Assembly: GCA_950295325.1 (NCBI GenBank)
Contig: OX485804.1
Coordinates: forward strand, 32,798,001-32,862,000
Direction of reading: 5' to 3'
Length of the DNA stretch: 64,000 nt
Origin: Polytrichum commune
Taxonomy: Eukaryota > Streptophyta > Polytrichopsida > Polytrichales > Polytrichaceae
The notes beneath the pieces were generated by a model. It saw nothing but the letters and a program-made list of their open reading frames with translations. It was not told the origin of the DNA and did not search any database. Positions within the stretch are counted from its first letter, which is position 1; each line of letters begins with the position of its first letter. The translations under genes were made by a program, and so were the position numbers. Of the stretch, positions 1 to 10,220 are shown piece by piece.

Positions 1-1913
1 TGTAGACGAGGATAGAGTTCACAACGGAGCATCTGTTGCCATAGATATTTGAAAATCATTTTAATTCAAAGCTTGTGTTAGAAAAATTGGGGAGTGACTT
101 GATATTGTATCTATTTTAAGATGAAAGTTGCTGACTCTGAAAACTTTGTTACATTGAAGGTATAGACACCTTGATTGTATGCAATTTGATACGAATTTGT
201 GGTTTCTAATCTTAAAACTAATCCTTGTTTGTTCCTCCACACATGCAAATTGAGGATGATGTAGTTATAAGTTGCATATTATATACATTGATTAAAAAGA
301 ATGGAAACATCTTCAAACCTTTACCTCATGTCAAAGTCATAAGACCTACTTTTGGGAGAGAAAGCATAAATGATCAAAGTCTTTTTTGCCCATTTGATTT
401 CTAGATGTTATGGGTGTTTGACTTGTAACATGGTCCACACCTAACAAGGGAGAATTGGTGTATCACATAAACTTGATACATTGGAAGATTTTGGGACTAT
501 GAGATGACCAAAGGCAATTGAAAGACAACCAACTTTTGGAGTAGGTATTGATATTTTCGTTCTTGTTTCTTAGTAGCTAGTCAATGCTTGACTTGAATGA
601 ACATACATGCACACATATGTGAAGGGGGCTCAAGATGTTGATGATATTACTCTACATCACACGTAACTTCACACCTACTTACAAAGTCTTTGCATGGCCA
701 CGGCATTATGATCTTTGGTTTTCTATTCTTTGGCATCCATCAAATTGTATTCCATTTAGTCTCAACCTACTACATCCAAAAGTGAAGCAAATCTGTAAAT
801 GTTGGCATGCAACAAGTTCAAACCACATTGAACATGATAAATATTGTGGGCATATGTCATAGAGCATATGTACAGTGTGACTCACGATTCACACCATCAC
901 ACATGAAAATAGCGTGCAAAGCTAGTTACACTTGATTGTATAGTTACATTCAGTATGTTCTCATTCTTTCAAATCTAGTTGTGGGTAAATCAATGAAAAA
1001 CAATTGAGTGCATGCAAATTCAAAGAGCATAGACTCACTTCCTAAGTCCAAGAATCATTAGAGAAAATATAAAAGTAACTTGCATGTTTTTCTTGAAGGT
1101 ATGTGCGGTTGATCTATGAATGGTCACTAGAACCATTGTCTAAGAGTTACGTGACGATCTTTGTGGCTTTAGAAAGAGCATGAGAAGCTATATAAGATGG
1201 ATTGGTTGTTTGTGGGAGGAAAAAATAGATTTGAAGGGCATATAATCATTTTTTTCTTAGACCTCTGATGTTATACAATGTGAGATGGCAAATAATGTCC
1301 ACACACAAGAATATCTACAAAGAATTTAGTTTGAATTCCTTAAAAAAAACTGTGGATTGCTTGTAATTAATGTGGCCAAACATATTTACTATATTTAGTA
1401 TAGTGATGAGTGTGTATCAATTTTTTTTCTTTGTATATCGGTGGGTAACTTTTGTCAAAAAGAAATTAAAAGTTGGCACTAGACAAGTCACCACTACATG
1501 GATTTATATTCTCAAAATCTTCAAGGATATGATGGTGACACCATGAATTCTTGCAATAATGTGTGTCTTCATTCTAAGGGCTACCAATATTGGTATTGAA
1601 TGATATTATATCCATTGCTTTGGATACTTTATACATGTACATGTAACCTCGGTCCTTAGTAATACACAAACCGAACCTAAACACCTCCACAAGATTTGTT
1701 TGAACCTCACATTGCTGCCCAAAATAGTACCAAAGTACAACAATTTGTATAGTTATGACTTGACCACTCTTCACAAAATCTTAGCTACATTATACATATG
1801 GTTCAATGTGGCCTGCATTTCATCATCAACACAAGTAAATGATCTTGCAATCACTTGGTGGACATCATAGAAGGTGACCCATGACCCACATGACAAGTCA
1901 TGGGCGCCATTAT
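1..1913. other. intergenic, nothing recognised
   Basis: AT-rich sequence with only short chance ORFs on either strand. I see no splice-linked coding signal, no strong inverted repeat and no microsatellite. Confidence 0.6.
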
Positions 1914-2047
1914 GAGGGCCACTTCACACTAGAGATTGAGGAGCCCTTGACCCATGAATATACAAATTGTGTGGTTGGTTGAGAAACCGGAGCATGGTCC
2001 AAGTTCGCTTAATACTAGACCTTGAGGGCTTGAGGGCTTGAGGGACC
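1914..2047 (+). repeat. degraded fragment of the GGGCCACTTCACAC MITE family
   Basis: The segment begins with GGGCCACTTCACAC and includes a block reading ggtccaagttcgctt followed by a GAGGGACC motif. The same blocks occur in the same order in the two complete Harbinger-like MITEs at 59153-60144. Here the flanking TTA is missing and no matching right end was found downstream, so this is a truncated left part. A short tandem duplication (gagggctt) lies inside it. Confidence 0.55.
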
Positions 2048-3804
2048 AAAGAAAATCAATTATATGGGAAGTTTTGTTGGCGTGTTACATGGCACCAAGT
2101 AGGTAATGATGTATAGCCTACTAGATATTTCTTCAGACCCATCAAAAACAGTGGGTCACGACATGTTAATTATAATGCCAGAATGAATGGGATTTATAAT
2201 TGAGTTAAAAAGTCATGGACATAGCGCACAAGGAGAAAGGGAATTATCGTATACAAACATACCCATCATTCATCCAACAAAAAAACCCTAAAATAGTATG
2301 CAACCTAGAGGTCACTATTTATAGTTGATTTGACACCAAAATTAGCTTCAAAGACCATGAATTGGTGTCCTCAAGATTATTTGAGATGAATAAGCAACTA
2401 ACCTATATGAGGTGAAGTTTTTTATGTTAGATGGATGGGAGGTTCTCTCTCTCCCTCCCTCCCCAAACCCTAAGTGACATTTTCTTATGGCTTGGAGAAA
2501 TTGAGAAGTTCAAAGTTTCAGGTGCGTGAGTTTGGGGACGAAGTTTTAAAACATGCGAGTGTGAATTGGTGGTTGGCAACCAACTACCTATTGCCATATT
2601 CTTAATGGGCATGGAGATTGTGATGATAGAATATCATACACATTGGCCCATCAAATTCCATCAAGTGGACTCAACTCATTGGTTAGTTGTGCTCATGACC
2701 TATGTTGATTTCATGCAAAGGTTTTTTGTTTTTTGTTTTGTTTTATCTTTGCCTCCCACATTTCATAGGTTCAATTGATACAAGGAAGATAGATAGAGAG
2801 ATAGAGAGATAGAGAGATAGATAACTAAAAAATCTTGTGTCTCATAACCAATTTTTCTTTTCCTACTCGGTCCATGTATTCGTGAGCATCTTATGAAATT
2901 TTTAATGCAATGATCGACAAGATATCAAGTACGGAGTTTTTGCCCAATATATATTTACCCAATAATTATATGAAAAACAATGTTAGCTCATCTCTGAATT
3001 TTAAATCCAATGTTCCACACAAATTGGAGGCAAATTGGATGTTTGTATCTCCTTCTTGTCTCAATGTTTTTTGGAATGGTGAGGCCAAGCATTTGGGAGG
3101 GGAACTAAGTTCCTTGGCCCAACTGTACATGCTTCTAGGATTTCTCGGGAAATAGTTTATCCTCTTGCAGACATGACATACGAAAATTGATCATCTTTGT
3201 GATGGTAGTCCCATGTCTTTTGACGGTTGCAGCGCCGTAAACAATAGACTTGCTAGTGGATTCCTATAATGAGTGAATCAAGTTCAAACCGAGCAACTTA
3301 CACCAGGGCGGAGAAAATTTAAATGTGTTGACTTTAGTTGTTTTCTCATTTGGTTTTTGTTTGCTTACATCATGTGTTCTCCAGATGATGGGTAAAAAAA
3401 ATGTATTTATATAGTTTTGTTCATTGTTAAAGCGGTGTTTGTAATCGCCTTGAGAGCATAAAAGAGTGTCAAATAATTGGAGTAGAGTATGTGCAAAGAG
3501 TGGTGGGTTGCTTGAGCGATAGGCTCTTGCTTTCCACACACTCAATGTGTGGGTTGTTTAGTCCTATCTTTTATCCTAGAACGTGGAGGAGAAGACACAT
3601 ACAATTGAGGAATGAATTGGAAAGACTTTCCTATTTATTTTTTATTGAGTTTGAAGTCCCTAGTAATGAGCAGCTTAGATGCCAAGGCGAGTGCCTTGAC
3701 TCTTGAGATGGTAGAAAAATTGTAGAAATCATACCATACAAATCTTTGGAAGGCATGGGGACTATGCAATCACGACTCGTAAGTGGTTTACCAATTGGCA
3801 TGGC
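2048..3804. other. intergenic with one microsatellite
   Basis: No gene is supported. A GATA/GAGA microsatellite occupies 2788-2823. The remaining short ORFs show no family resemblance. Confidence 0.55.
2788..2823. repeat. (GATAGAGA)n microsatellite
   Basis: Four or so copies of GATAGAGA flanked by GATA units, read directly from the sequence. Confidence 0.9.
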
Positions 3805-3807
3805 TTA

Positions 3808-5029
3808 GGGGCGGTTTACACTATGGACCATGAAGTCGTCCCACGTAAGAGGTCTATTTTGCGTGGGACGACTTCATGGGACGACTTCCATGGTCCGAGT
3901 TACTAAAATATTAGTTTTCATGGTTCATGGGCCCTTCACTAGGTGTAAACCGAATGTGGACCATGAAGAATGACCATGCGGCAAGAAGTGGATGTGCTGA
4001 TTTTTTTAATATAAGCCCAAAAAGGGCAGTTTTGGGGGAAAATGAAGTTTGAGCATTTTGTTGACTTCAATTTGCCTTCACTTGCCTACACATGCCTTCA
4101 CTTATCTTGTCAATTAGTTTTTTCTTCTTTTCACCTTAAAGTTTGATCATTCTCTTGTCATCTCTTGGGCTTCAACTGTCTTCACTTTTTGTTAAATGTG
4201 TCGAAGATGTGGCTTGCAAATCTTCTCACAACAATTTTTACAAAAAAAAAATGAGCGATGCAATTGTACATGTGACATGTAATTTACATGTGACATGTAC
4301 GTTGTGTTTCACTACACTAAATAGGATATTTAGTGTTTGATTATATTTGATGTTGTTACCACCCAACCTTCCTCAACACTAAATTTCAATTCTTTGATAA
4401 TTAATGTTAGAAGATTTCCCATTGCGCTTCTTTTGACCACCCTGATCTACAGTCACTAAACGACTATGTATTTTCTTATTTCTTTTTCAACTGTATGTTT
4501 TAAACATTTTGGAGCATGTAATATACCGTTGGAAAGGTATTTTCAAGACCTTTCCAATGGTATATTACACGCCTCCAAATTCCAAACATTGCAGCTGGTA
4601 GACCAAAAAAACAAATCTGCACTTGAATTCTTGAGTTTTAGATGTCCCGCGTTGTTTGATGAAACACGTGTAAGCGGGTTTAAAGGGTAGGGCAAGGTAG
4701 TGCTGGTGTGTCTCATGGGCTATAATATAATTAAGGCACATAAAAGGTAGATTCATTAAAGCATTCGTGAAATGGCATTTCTCTGACATGGGCCCTTGCC
4801 TTTTCCTACCAGACCACCTCTCTTGCCTCTCTCAACGAAAAACCCGTTGGACCATGTCAGTGCATTTATTAGGCCTTAAAAATTATATTTTGGGGACCTC
4901 AACCTCCGTGGTCCCTCTGCCATTTTTTCCTTAGTGTAAACCGAAGTTGTCCCGGGACAACTTCAAGAACCAATCAGCTGCCTTGCAGAGCCCTGGTCCA
5001 ACTTCATGGTCCATAGTGTAAACCGCCCC
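3808..5029. mobile_element. PIF/Harbinger-like non-autonomous element, 1222 bp
   Basis: The left end starts GGGGCGGTTTACAC and continues with actatggaccatgaagt. The right end is its reverse complement, giving about 29 bp of identical terminal inverted repeat. TTA flanks both sides (3805-3807 and 5030-5032). A G-rich terminus with a TTA duplication is characteristic of PIF/Harbinger/Tourist elements. Two internal blocks near 3948 and 4932 repeat the GTGTAAACCG terminal motif, so the structure may be compound. No transposase reading frame is present, so it would need a protein supplied in trans. It contains a compact hairpin (4508-4579) and a palindrome resembling the ends of the 379-bp MITE family (4312-4336). 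Confidence 0.8.
4508..4579. repeat. near-perfect hairpin with about 31-nt arms
   Basis: The left arm (4508-4538) and right arm (4548-4579) are reverse complements apart from one substitution and a small offset, with a 9-base loop. It lies inside the Harbinger-like element. Its size is small for a plant miRNA precursor, so I label it only as a hairpin. Confidence 0.8.
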
Positions 5030-5032
5030 TTA

Positions 5033-6290
5033 CACAAATTGTGGTAAAAAAGTGCTACACTAAACATTGTATTCAGTGGCACTTACAATTTGGAATTATG
5101 CAATGCTATAACTATTTACTTTTTATCTCTCATTTTTTTCCAACAAAGGTCAAATTGGTCATTATGAAACATTAACATTTTTACTTGGTTAAAAAAATAC
5201 ATTAATAGTAAACAAATAGCATGGTCTAACTCCTAATAGTAAGTGACCTAAATACAAATATTTAATGTAGTGTTCCCTTTTAGTACAATAATGTGTGAGG
5301 GAGGTCTCTCCAAGAAAAACTTGAACAGAAGCCATCTACGTGTTGGGTTTGAAATTGCAAACACTTGATGCATTGATGTGGATTTCATTGACAAATATTC
5401 ATGTTGATGAATTTGATTAGGATCTATCATTTTGTTGTGGAGAAATATGAGGGGCCAACAAACCCTCAACAATTCAACTTTCTTGAATGAAATGGGCGAT
5501 TTGATGAACATATAATTTTCCAAAATCTAAACCATTGTGTGTTGGCCAATATCTTAATATCACCACAAGCTTGCTCAGGGAGGTGACTATCGGAATTTTA
5601 GAAACCACGTGAGATAAAAAATAGGGTCAATTTAATTTGTTGAGGGTAAAATTTATAAATTCATTAGATCTACTATAGCATTGGAAATATGTCCCCTACA
5701 TGATTATATGTAAAATAGGGTGGTGAATAATTCCTTCATTTTAGTAATCAGTAGAAAGAAAATAGGGTTATAGATATTGGATCCCCCTAAAAGTGTGTAG
5801 TAGGATCAATAAAATAATTATGGGTTTGACTACTTGAATGAAGAAGTGTGTAGTTTCTCTCCAAATTTGAATGAAGCGCGTTAGTATGGAGGGAAATGTT
5901 GTGGGATTTTTTGGGAGGAAGGAATGTTGTGACTTCTCAACGGCCCTTGGGTTTTGCAATGGCACGATTTTAGGGTTTGGGCAAGCACAGTGGCGCAAAG
6001 GGGGTGAAGCGTTCAAGTAGGAGGTCTTGTGATGTGAAGTGTGAAGCGGTGGAGCGTGGTGCAAAGGTGGTAGGTAAGACACAATTTTTGAAGTTTTCTT
6101 CTTTGCTCCATAGCATTCACACATGGTGTGGGAGTCCAAATTTGACGGAATTACGGAAATACGGAAATACAGATCCATTTTCCGTATTTTTGCTTACCTT
6201 AGTAAAGACAATAGGGTCTCTTAGGTTAAAATTTAGGGTACTGGGAATTAGGGCGATCTAAATCCGTCTTACACGATAAAAAGAAAAAAA
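5033..6290. other. intergenic, nothing recognised
   Basis: AT-rich DNA. The ORFs near 5768-6261 on both strands overlap one another and show no codon or family signal. Confidence 0.55.
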
Positions 6291-6440
6291 GAGAGGGTAT
6301 GATTACCAGTCCGGTAAATTGGATTAGGGGGACCGTTTGATCATGGTCCGGACCGCTGGGCCGGACCAAGTAACGGTTATGCCACGTTCAACTAACGGCC
6401 CGGAAGAGGAGAGACAGTTACAACAGACTTATGATGATAA

Positions 6441-6453
6441 GGGGGGGGGGGGG
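6441..6453. repeat. G13 homopolymer
   Basis: Thirteen consecutive G residues upstream of the 679-aa ORF; one of ten long G/C tracts in the window. Confidence 0.95.
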
Positions 6454-6822
6454 AACGCCGTTGGTTAAACTGTTAATTATGCCGTTGGTAACAACTGCCG
6501 GAAAACGGTTGGCAACCGTTTTTCGTTAAACCGAACGGTAACAGGGGAAGGAAGAGGGAGGAAGGATACTTAAGGGTCCCTTCCTTCTCCTCCCCACTCT
6601 TTTTTTTTCTCTCTGATCACAAAAGGCAGGTTGTTGAGAGAACGAGTGGTGAGTTTGCCGTCATTTTGAGCCGCCAGCAGTTGGATTGCTGGGACTCCGC
6701 ACTTTCCAGTCACCGGCAGTTGGCTTGCCGGGACTCTGTAGCCATTAGCCGGAACAGAGGGCACCCGGAGGGGAGAGAGAGAGTTTCCGTAGTCGAGCCG
6801 GAAAGTTAGAAGGGAGAGGAAA

Positions 6823-8862
6823 ATGCCGGAAGCATGGGAAGAGGATCAGAGGGAACCCGTCCCGATTCCGCTCAAAGCCCTCATCCCTGCAATCCCGAGG
6901 GAGGATAGGGAGCTGCAGGAGCTCGCGGAAGATCTCCGGGTGATGGGCTGCGCAGGATTGCTCTCCAAACCCTGGAACCTCCGAGCAGAAGATACCCTTC
7001 GGGAGTTCAAATTCGAGAGGGGAAATCAGTGGCTAGGAACAAAGAGGAGGGATCCGGAATACTGGACTCCGGACACCTGGAATAGGGTCTACGGGTTTCC
7101 TAGGGGGATTGCAGAGGGGTGGGCCGGCCGCCGCGACGGCCTGTTCGCCGGGAAATTCAGAGGGGACGCGGATCCGAAGGACGGCTTCCACCCCGGGAAT
7201 TGCCGGAACATGAGGGAGCGAAGGGTGTTAGAGTTCCTCCTGCCTATCCTTAACCCGGACAAACCGAAGCGGATTAGCCTTACCATGGCTAATACCATGT
7301 TCGGTGCTATGTCCGGAATCCGGCCGGTGAATTGGGGGCTAATTATCCAGGAAATAGTAGGGCGGGCCATCCCCCATATTGGCCGGAAACCCTCCTTCCT
7401 CTCTCCCTTCATTCTGCATCTCTACCAGCATTTCGACTGCATCTTGGCAGAGGAGGAGGACCTGCTAACGATAGTGGCGGACGAGGTCGCCTACAAGCTC
7501 CTTCCGGAAGCCGGAGACCTCGAGACGGAGACTTCCAGCGACCCAATCATTCCGGAAGCACCTCCCTCTTCCCCCGGGAGCCCGCCGCCCACCATCTCGA
7601 GGCCACTCTCTCCTCCTCTTCCTCTTCCTCATCCGGAACCCGGACCCAGCCGGGAGACCACTTGGCGGAATGTGGACCTCGCCGCTTGGGACTTTCCGGA
7701 AAATCCCTTCAAACGGGTCCAGGAGGGGATGGAGGATCTTCAAAACCAGTACTACCGGTTGGAGCACATCGTCCGAGGAGCAAACCAGGCCCTGGACGAC
7801 TGCGGACCCGGAAATATTCTCTGGGAGTTGGCCAAGAGAGCGGACCGGAAGGAGCTCGAGCAGGCCAAGACGGAGAATGCTCACCTCACCGCGCAGGTGG
7901 CAGCCATGACTCAGGAACTGAGTCAGAAGAGCGAGGAGATCCGGAAGTACCACGCGGAGCAGGCAGTGGTCTTCAGTCGGATCCGGGAGTTGGTGGGGCA
8001 TCCGGCGGAGATCGTCAATAAAGCGCATCTCTACGACCGGATGATGGAGTCCGGAGAACCCGCTTCCGCCAGGCAGACCCTCCCCATCCTCGTGAAATAT
8101 TCACGGACGATGAAGGATCTCCTGGCGGAAATCCAAAAAGTGGTTCCGCCGAGCGGAACGCCCCGGCGGGTACTCTATCCGGGTCCGCCTGGGTCACCAA
8201 CCGGAACCCTCTACGAGGTGGTTGGTGAAGTGGCCCTGGTTCAGAATCCGCCGACGTCTGCAGGACCCAGCCAACAGGGAGGCGGCTCTCGGCCTGGTAG
8301 TTCCGGAGGGGCTCCGGACAAGGTCCGCTCTCCACAGGTGAGGAGGAAGAGCACCGGGTCCGTCCGTTCCGGACGAGGCCAATCCCCTGTTCCGCGGACC
8401 TCGGATCGGTCCCGGACTCCGGATAGGGCTAGGACGCCAATTCAACACCAAACTTCGGATAGGGAGGCAACTCCGAGTAGGGGGAAGACCCATATGACTC
8501 AAGCCTCACCGTCTTCTCCTCCGGACTGCCAAATGGTTAGTCCATTCCGTCCGCCACCGTCAAGAGCGGCCTCCAACAGGGATCCGCGGACTGCTTCGAT
8601 CTCGGGCGGACAGAATCCGGAACAGCGTACCGGGAGCGACCCTTCTCCGGTCCGGAGCATTCGGAAGGGGAGTACAGTTTCCGGAACCCCAGGGACTGAG
8701 AGAACCGCGGACTCAGAGGATGAGATTGCCCCTTCTCCGAACATGAGGAGGATGCTCACACGGCTGCAGAAGGCGTCTCCGGGAGGCGGCTCATCCGCCG
8801 TCAGCGGACTAGGGAGCCATTCGAAGGAGGGATCGGCTTCGAAGAAGCCCCGCTCTTCTTAA
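6823..8862 (+). CDS. 679-aa protein, plant transposon-associated-like core plus coiled coil and disordered tail
   Basis: An uninterrupted ORF whose length and composition mark it as real. Function is unknown. Residues about 30-230 form a globular region with a W-rich stretch (PEYWTPDTWNRVYGF) followed by a helical block in which hydrophobic residues alternate with a SLTMANTMFGAM and a VNWGLIIQEIV motif. That order resembles the core of the large 'putative plant transposon protein' group, whose members sit next to retroelement genes; this is recognition by eye, not a search result. Residues about 235-275 are Pro/Ser-rich. Residues about 300-410 look like a coiled coil (LEQAKTENAHLTAQVAAMTQ). 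The last 250 residues are Pro/Ser/Arg-rich and disordered, with repeated SRTPDRARTP-type motifs. The chosen ATG is the first in frame after the GC-rich leader; the stop is TAA. Codons that create CCGGA (CCG-GAA, TCC-GGA) are strongly preferred, matching the flanking non-coding DNA. Confidence 0.7.
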   Translation: MPEAWEEDQREPVPIPLKALIPAIPREDRELQELAEDLRVMGCAGLLSKPWNLRAEDTLREFKFERGNQWLGTKRRDPEYWTPDTWNRVYGFPRGIAEGWAGRRDGLFAGKFRGDADPKDGFHPGNCRNMRERRVLEFLLPILNPDKPKRISLTMANTMFGAMSGIRPVNWGLIIQEIVGRAIPHIGRKPSFLSPFILHLYQHFDCILAEEEDLLTIVADEVAYKLLPEAGDLETETSSDPIIPEAPPSSPGSPPPTISRPLSPPLPLPHPEPGPSRETTWRNVDLAAWDFPENPFKRVQEGMEDLQNQYYRLEHIVRGANQALDDCGPGNILWELAKRADRKELEQAKTENAHLTAQVAAMTQELSQKSEEIRKYHAEQAVVFSRIRELVGHPAEIVNKAHLYDRMMESGEPASARQTLPILVKYSRTMKDLLAEIQKVVPPSGTPRRVLYPGPPGSPTGTLYEVVGEVALVQNPPTSAGPSQQGGGSRPGSSGGAPDKVRSPQVRRKSTGSVRSGRGQSPVPRTSDRSRTPDRARTPIQHQTSDREATPSRGKTHMTQASPSSPPDCQMVSPFRPPPSRAASNRDPRTASISGGQNPEQRTGSDPSPVRSIRKGSTVSGTPGTERTADSEDEIAPSPNMRRMLTRLQKASPGGGSSAVSGLGSHSKEGSASKKPRSS

Positions 8863-9140
8863 GCTTAGAATGGAAGATTAGTTAGGTAGAATAGAGGTAG
8901 GAGGGAAGGACTTAGGAGTTTTTGAAGAGGAGGGATGGAATTCTCCCTTGAGTTTGTCAGCGGAAAACCCGGATCTTGATCCGGGAAATCCGGGAGAATG
9001 GATACAATTAGGGTTTTCCTTAGGGGGGCCGCCTGGGCCGCCACCCTCAGGTTAGGGATTTTAGGGCCTCTACTTAAGGCTGAATAAGGAGTTGGGGAAG
9101 GGTTCCTTCTCCATTGTTGTATTTCGATTGCTCCTACTCT

Positions 9141-9146
9141 AATAAA
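9141..9146 (+). terminator. possible polyadenylation signal
   Basis: AATAAA about 280 bases after the stop of the 679-aa ORF, following a T-rich stretch. A plausible 3' end for its transcript; plant signals are loose, so this is tentative. Confidence 0.4.
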
Positions 9147-9310
9147 TGACTTGGTTCCTCACTTCTTGACTTTCCTTGATTGATGTTTGCATGAATGATC
9201 CAGAGATCGTTAGCGGAGGAGAGAGAGTATGAGGAATAGGAGTTCCGGATAGAACATGGGAGAGGAGACCCGGATCTGATCCGGTTATTGCCTTGTAGAT
9301 CCTCTCTGCG

Positions 9311-9880
9311 TATAGTGGGAGGGAAACCTCACTAACCCGGATTGGTTGAGTAACGTCTAGGTGGGATAGCCGCTGGGAGGATTGGGCGAGATCCGGAAGG
9401 GATCTGGACTCACGCCAATCTGATCTTCTGAAGAGGTCCCACCGCCTTTAGACAGACCAATCCGGAAGGTGGTACGGATCGCCCAGTTAGCTCAGATTGA
9501 GTAGAATCCAAGGTAGAGGTAGTCGGATAGATCTGTCGGAAGGAGGAGGGAAGGACCGGATTAGTTAGGGTTCGGGGTTGGAGGCCACCTCCGGAGTGTA
9601 GTGGGAAGAGATCCTCAGTGTTCCGGATGTCTGGGTAACGTCCAGGTGAGATAGCCGGAAGGGAAAGGTTGGGCACAGGTCCAGAAGAGATCCGGAATGG
9701 CACCAATCTGATCCTCCGAAGTGGTCTCATCGCCGGAGTACGGGACAATCCGGAAAGTGGTACGGGTCACCCACTTAACCCGTCGAGTCAGATCTCTGGT
9801 TGGAATCCGGACTCTTTTAGTCCCTGTGGTCCTAAGAAATAATCCGGATCTCTCTGCGTGACCTGCCAGGACGGATCTGA
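9311..9880 (+). repeat. diverged tandem duplication, unit about 286 bp
   Basis: Blocks in 9311-9596 recur in order in 9597-9880. Examples are TAACGTCTAGGTGGGATAGCCG against TAACGTCCAGGTGAGATAGCCG, then CCAATCTGATC, then AATCCGGAAGGTGGTACGG against AATCCGGAAAGTGGTACGG. The copies differ by many substitutions, but the CCGG sites within them are largely kept. Confidence 0.75.
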
Positions 9881-10220
9881 TCAATCCGGCTTGATTGTGA
9901 GGGAGTTTCCGGATTCTACTCTTATGAAGGACGTCTTCGCCGGACGGAACCACCTATTCTAGAGGGTAGACGTAGAATGGTGAGTTAGCATTATAATTAG
10001 GACCTAGGGGTACAATCCGGAAAGGCACCCTCCGGAAGAAGGCGAAGAGTGTCCCAAAGACCAAAAGTCCGGAAAGTAGGGTTTCCGGAAATTTGGCTAA
10101 GGAAGAGGAGATAAGCAGGAACGGAGGGTTCTAAACCTCCTACACTTCACAGAATCCCTGGACGATACTAGGGTCATCCGGACAAAACCGGATTAGGCAC
10201 TTAAAAATGCCAATCCGGAT

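Larger units (their letters stand above)
6300..10220 (+). other. CCGG-rich island, putative transposon- or retroelement-derived locus
   Basis: The composition changes abruptly from AT-rich to GC-richer sequence at about 6.3 kb and back at about 10.2 kb. CCGG, usually as TCCGGA or ATCCGGA, is very dense both inside the 679-aa ORF and in the non-coding flanks; I count about 25 between 9241 and 10220. The island has a leader with purine-rich and Pro/Gly-type motifs, one long ORF, an AATAAA at 9141 and a 3' segment containing a diverged tandem duplication. I searched by eye for LTRs, a primer-binding site, reverse transcriptase and integrase and found none. It could be a non-autonomous retroelement, a captured gene, or an independent gene in a CpG-rich setting. 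Confidence 0.5.

Noticed and set aside
7332-8502. Long alternative-frame and antisense ORFs within the 679-aa gene
   Set aside because: GC-rich coding sequence commonly leaves other frames open; only the 679-codon frame has a coherent protein.
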